DNA of 14,742 nt from an uncultured Eubacteriales bacterium (GTDB lineage Bacteria > Bacillota > Clostridia > Lachnospirales > Lachnospiraceae). Location of the stretch: assembly GCA_900549105.1 (NCBI GenBank), contig URND01000073.1, forward strand, positions 1 through 14,742. The letters are read 5' to 3'. A program made the position numbers and the translations under genes. This document shows positions 13,605 through 14,742 of the stretch, in pieces (positions within the stretch are counted from its first letter, which is position 1; every line of letters starts with the position of its first letter). The notes under the pieces were generated by a model that did not search any database, was not told where the DNA came from, and saw only the letters and a list, made by a program, of their open reading frames with translations.

Positions 13605-14324
13605 TAATGGCAGCCATGATTTCCGGCCCTCGCCGTGGTGGCCGCCGCAGTCATGACCCTCGCCGTGGCCTTCGCCATGATGATTACACATCACATCCGG
13701 GTCATAATTCAGGTTTCCGCTCAAAAATGAAGCAACCTGGGCATCCGCATCACCGCAGGCGCCGCCAAACAACTGGATTCCCGCTGCTGCCAGCGCATTT
13801 CTCGCGCCGCCGCCGATGCCGCCGCAAATCAGCACGTCAACGCCCTGCTCCGCAAGGAAACCGCCCAGAGCTCCATGGCCCTGTCCATTGGTATCAACAA
13901 CAACTGAGGCAACAACTTTGCCTTCCTCAACTTCATAAATCTTAAACTGTTCCGTATGACCAAAATGCTGGAACACCCGGCCATTTTCATAGGTTACTGC
14001 AATTTTCATTTTCTTTTCTCCCTTTCCTTCGGCTTTTTGTTCGCACAATATATAATTCCCGCCTTCAATTCTCAGAGACGCTCCCTCCACCAGAAATCGG
14101 GCCAGCTTCTTCCGGGCCTCCGTATACAAAGCCTGTATCGTTGCCCTGGAGCCATCCATCTGACGGGCACACTCCTCCTGGGAAAGTCCCATATAATCAA
14201 TCAAACGAATTGTTTCATATTCTTCCACGGTAAGAAGAATCCCCGAACCGCTCCCTTGATTTCCATAAAAATTCCAACATACCGGGAGCCGGCAAACTTT
14301 CCGGGATTTCACTGGTCTGGCCAC
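13569..14324 (-). CDS. DUF134 HTH protein fused to a NifX/NifB-type cluster-binding domain; C-terminus probably frameshifted
   Basis: A two-domain protein of 251 residues as read. Residues 1-100 are DUF134 (MARPVKSRKVCRLP, then a sigma-region-4-like HTH around 31-78 with LSQEECARQM). Residues 106-205 resemble the dinitrogenase iron-molybdenum-cofactor-binding domain of NifX/NifB and related proteins (MKIAVTYENGRVFQHFGHTE, VDVLICGGIGGGARNAL, GGACGDADAQV). A His/Gly/Cys-rich tail follows at 213-233. GTG 14324 is chosen over the upstream ATG: AGGAG lies 8 bases before it and it restores the family N-terminus. The last 18 residues (RKSWLPLNKK...) read into the terminator. One base fewer near 13632 would instead end GNHGCH at a TAA at 13604. 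Likely an autoregulated metal-cluster carrier or sensor; no nitrogenase genes are present. Confidence 0.85.
   Translation of the reverse strand: MARPVKSRKVCRLPVCWNFYGNQGSGSGILLTVEEYETIRLIDYMGLSQEECARQMDGSRATIQALYTEARKKLARFLVEGASLRIEGGNYILCEQKAEGKGEKKMKIAVTYENGRVFQHFGHTEQFKIYEVEEGKVVASVVVDTNGQGHGALGGFLAEQGVDVLICGGIGGGARNALAAAGIQLFGGACGDADAQVASFLSGNLNYDPDVMCNHHGEGHGEGHDCGGHHGEGRKSWLPLNKKRGCKKVFN
13998..14024 (-). promoter_or_regulatory. Internal ribosome site and start before the NifX domain
   Basis: GGGAG stands 8 bases before an in-frame ATG (14009-14007) that begins MKIAVTYENG, the usual first residues of free-standing NifX-like proteins. The site lies in the Lys/Gly-rich linker between domains. 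It could give a separate NifX product, or be a relic of two fused genes. Confidence 0.5.
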
Positions 14325-14346
14325 AGCAGCATCTCCTCTCTTCTTT

Positions 14347-14375
14347 AGAATACTCCTATTATTGGCATATGTCAA
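14347..14375 (-). promoter_or_regulatory. Promoter of the DUF134-NifX gene
   Basis: On the minus strand, TTGACA (14370-14375) and TATTCT (14347-14352) are 17 bases apart. The start point would be near 14340, a leader of about 16 bases. It begins a few bases after the MATE stop, so the fusion gene can be transcribed independently of the transporter. Confidence 0.65.
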
Positions 14376-14378
14376 TAA
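14359..14378. promoter_or_regulatory. 20-bp palindrome over the -35 box, candidate autoregulatory operator
   Basis: TTATTGGCATATGTCAATAA is symmetric at all positions except one pair. It covers the -35 hexamer and the upstream part of the spacer. The downstream gene encodes an HTH protein, so self-repression is the simplest reading, though not shown. Confidence 0.5.
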
Positions 14379-14384
14379 CTAAAT

Positions 14385-14742
14385 CTAACGGGTAATATTT
14401 TTCAGCCATTTTTTTGAGCGATACCGCACAAAGGAAAAAGGCAGTTTCAGCATTTCATCACAGGTCAGACATAGATACACAACCCACACCGGCTGTTTCA
14501 GGACAAATGCCGCAATGGCTCCCGCCGGAAGGCAGACACCCCAAAGGGAAATGGCGTCCAGCGCCAAACCAATCCTTGTATCGCCGCCGGCCCGGAACGC
14601 TCCGACAATCAGCGTCACATCCACAGCCTGACACAATACATAAAGGGCCATAATAGCCATCATTTGCCCCAGATAACCATCGGCCTCCGGCGTAAGAGTC
14701 ATAAACCGCCGTGCAATCGGGCTGACGCAGAACATAACCATG
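14385..14742 (-). CDS. MATE-family efflux transporter, C-terminal part (5' end outside window)
   Basis: The last 118 or so residues of a multidrug/toxic-compound extrusion protein, an inner-membrane antiporter driven by Na+ or H+. The frame is open to the right edge, so the Met at 14741 is not a real start. Recognisable is the late-helix region VGAFRAGGDTRIGLALDAIS, followed by hydrophobic segments (VCLPAGAIAAFVL, VWVVYLCLTCDEM) and the basic end (RYRSKKWLKNITR) typical of the family. The stop is at 14385. No terminator lies between it and the DUF134 gene, whose promoter overlaps this junction. Confidence 0.88.
   Translation of the reverse strand, partial: MVMFCVSPIARRFMTLTPEADGYLGQMMAIMALYVLCQAVDVTLIVGAFRAGGDTRIGLALDAISLWGVCLPAGAIAAFVLKQPVWVVYLCLTCDEMLKLPFSFVRYRSKKWLKNITR

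Noticed and set aside
13607..13945. Plus-strand frame rich in Arg and His
   Set aside because: Antisense shadow of the NifX domain and His-rich tail; composition follows from the GC-rich complementary codons.

Overview
The window looks like chromosomal DNA of a low-to-mid GC Firmicute of class Clostridia, probably a Lachnospiraceae-type gut anaerobe. This rests on gene content (tandem radical SAM enzymes, a small basic single-TM protein, a DUF134-NifX fusion, a DUF4143 ATPase, an RpiR regulator beside an oligopeptide-type binding protein), strong AGGAGG-like ribosome sites and frequent TTG/GTG starts. No taxonomic marker is present, so the family assignment is inference. No tRNA, rRNA, CRISPR array, phage gene or transposase was seen.

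Layout. (1) 1-2655, minus strand: an RpiR-family regulator, then a family-5 ABC-transporter binding lipoprotein cut by the left edge. The regulator has a near-consensus promoter and three similar palindromes about 33-36 bp apart. (2) 2739-4344: a DUF4143-type AAA+ ATPase gene with its own tandem-repeat promoter region, lying between two 49-bp copies (47 of 49 identical) of the same terminator hairpin. It looks like an added module. (3) 4357-10150, minus strand: one tightly packed apparent operon, in transcription order B12-binding-type radical SAM protein, DEDDh exonuclease, 30-residue membrane peptide, AIR-synthase-like protein, Lrp/AsnC regulator, class I/II aminotransferase and TrmL, closed by the second hairpin. 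(4) 10182-11228, plus strand: a divergent radical SAM gene with two small inverted repeats in its leader, ending at a bidirectional terminator. (5) 11257-13473: a small catabolic-type cassette. A GntR/FCD regulator is transcribed away from a creatininase-family amidohydrolase and a four-TM DUF2798-like membrane protein. The hydrolase promoter is a perfect TTGACA-17-TATAAT with palindromes in its spacer and over the predicted start point. (6) 13548-14742, minus strand: a bidirectional terminator, a DUF134-NifX fusion whose last codons look frameshifted into that terminator, and the C-terminal part of a MATE transporter cut by the right edge.

How the genes work together. The long operon mixes tRNA wobble methylation, amino-acid transamination under a likely local Lrp regulator, and uncharacterised radical SAM and PurM-fold proteins; a common pathway is not evident. 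The best candidate for an undescribed system is the GntR / creatininase-like hydrolase / DUF2798-like membrane protein cassette. The sequence suggests a ligand-controlled unit that takes up or exports a small amide or lactam and hydrolyses it. The second candidate is the ATPase module between duplicated terminators.
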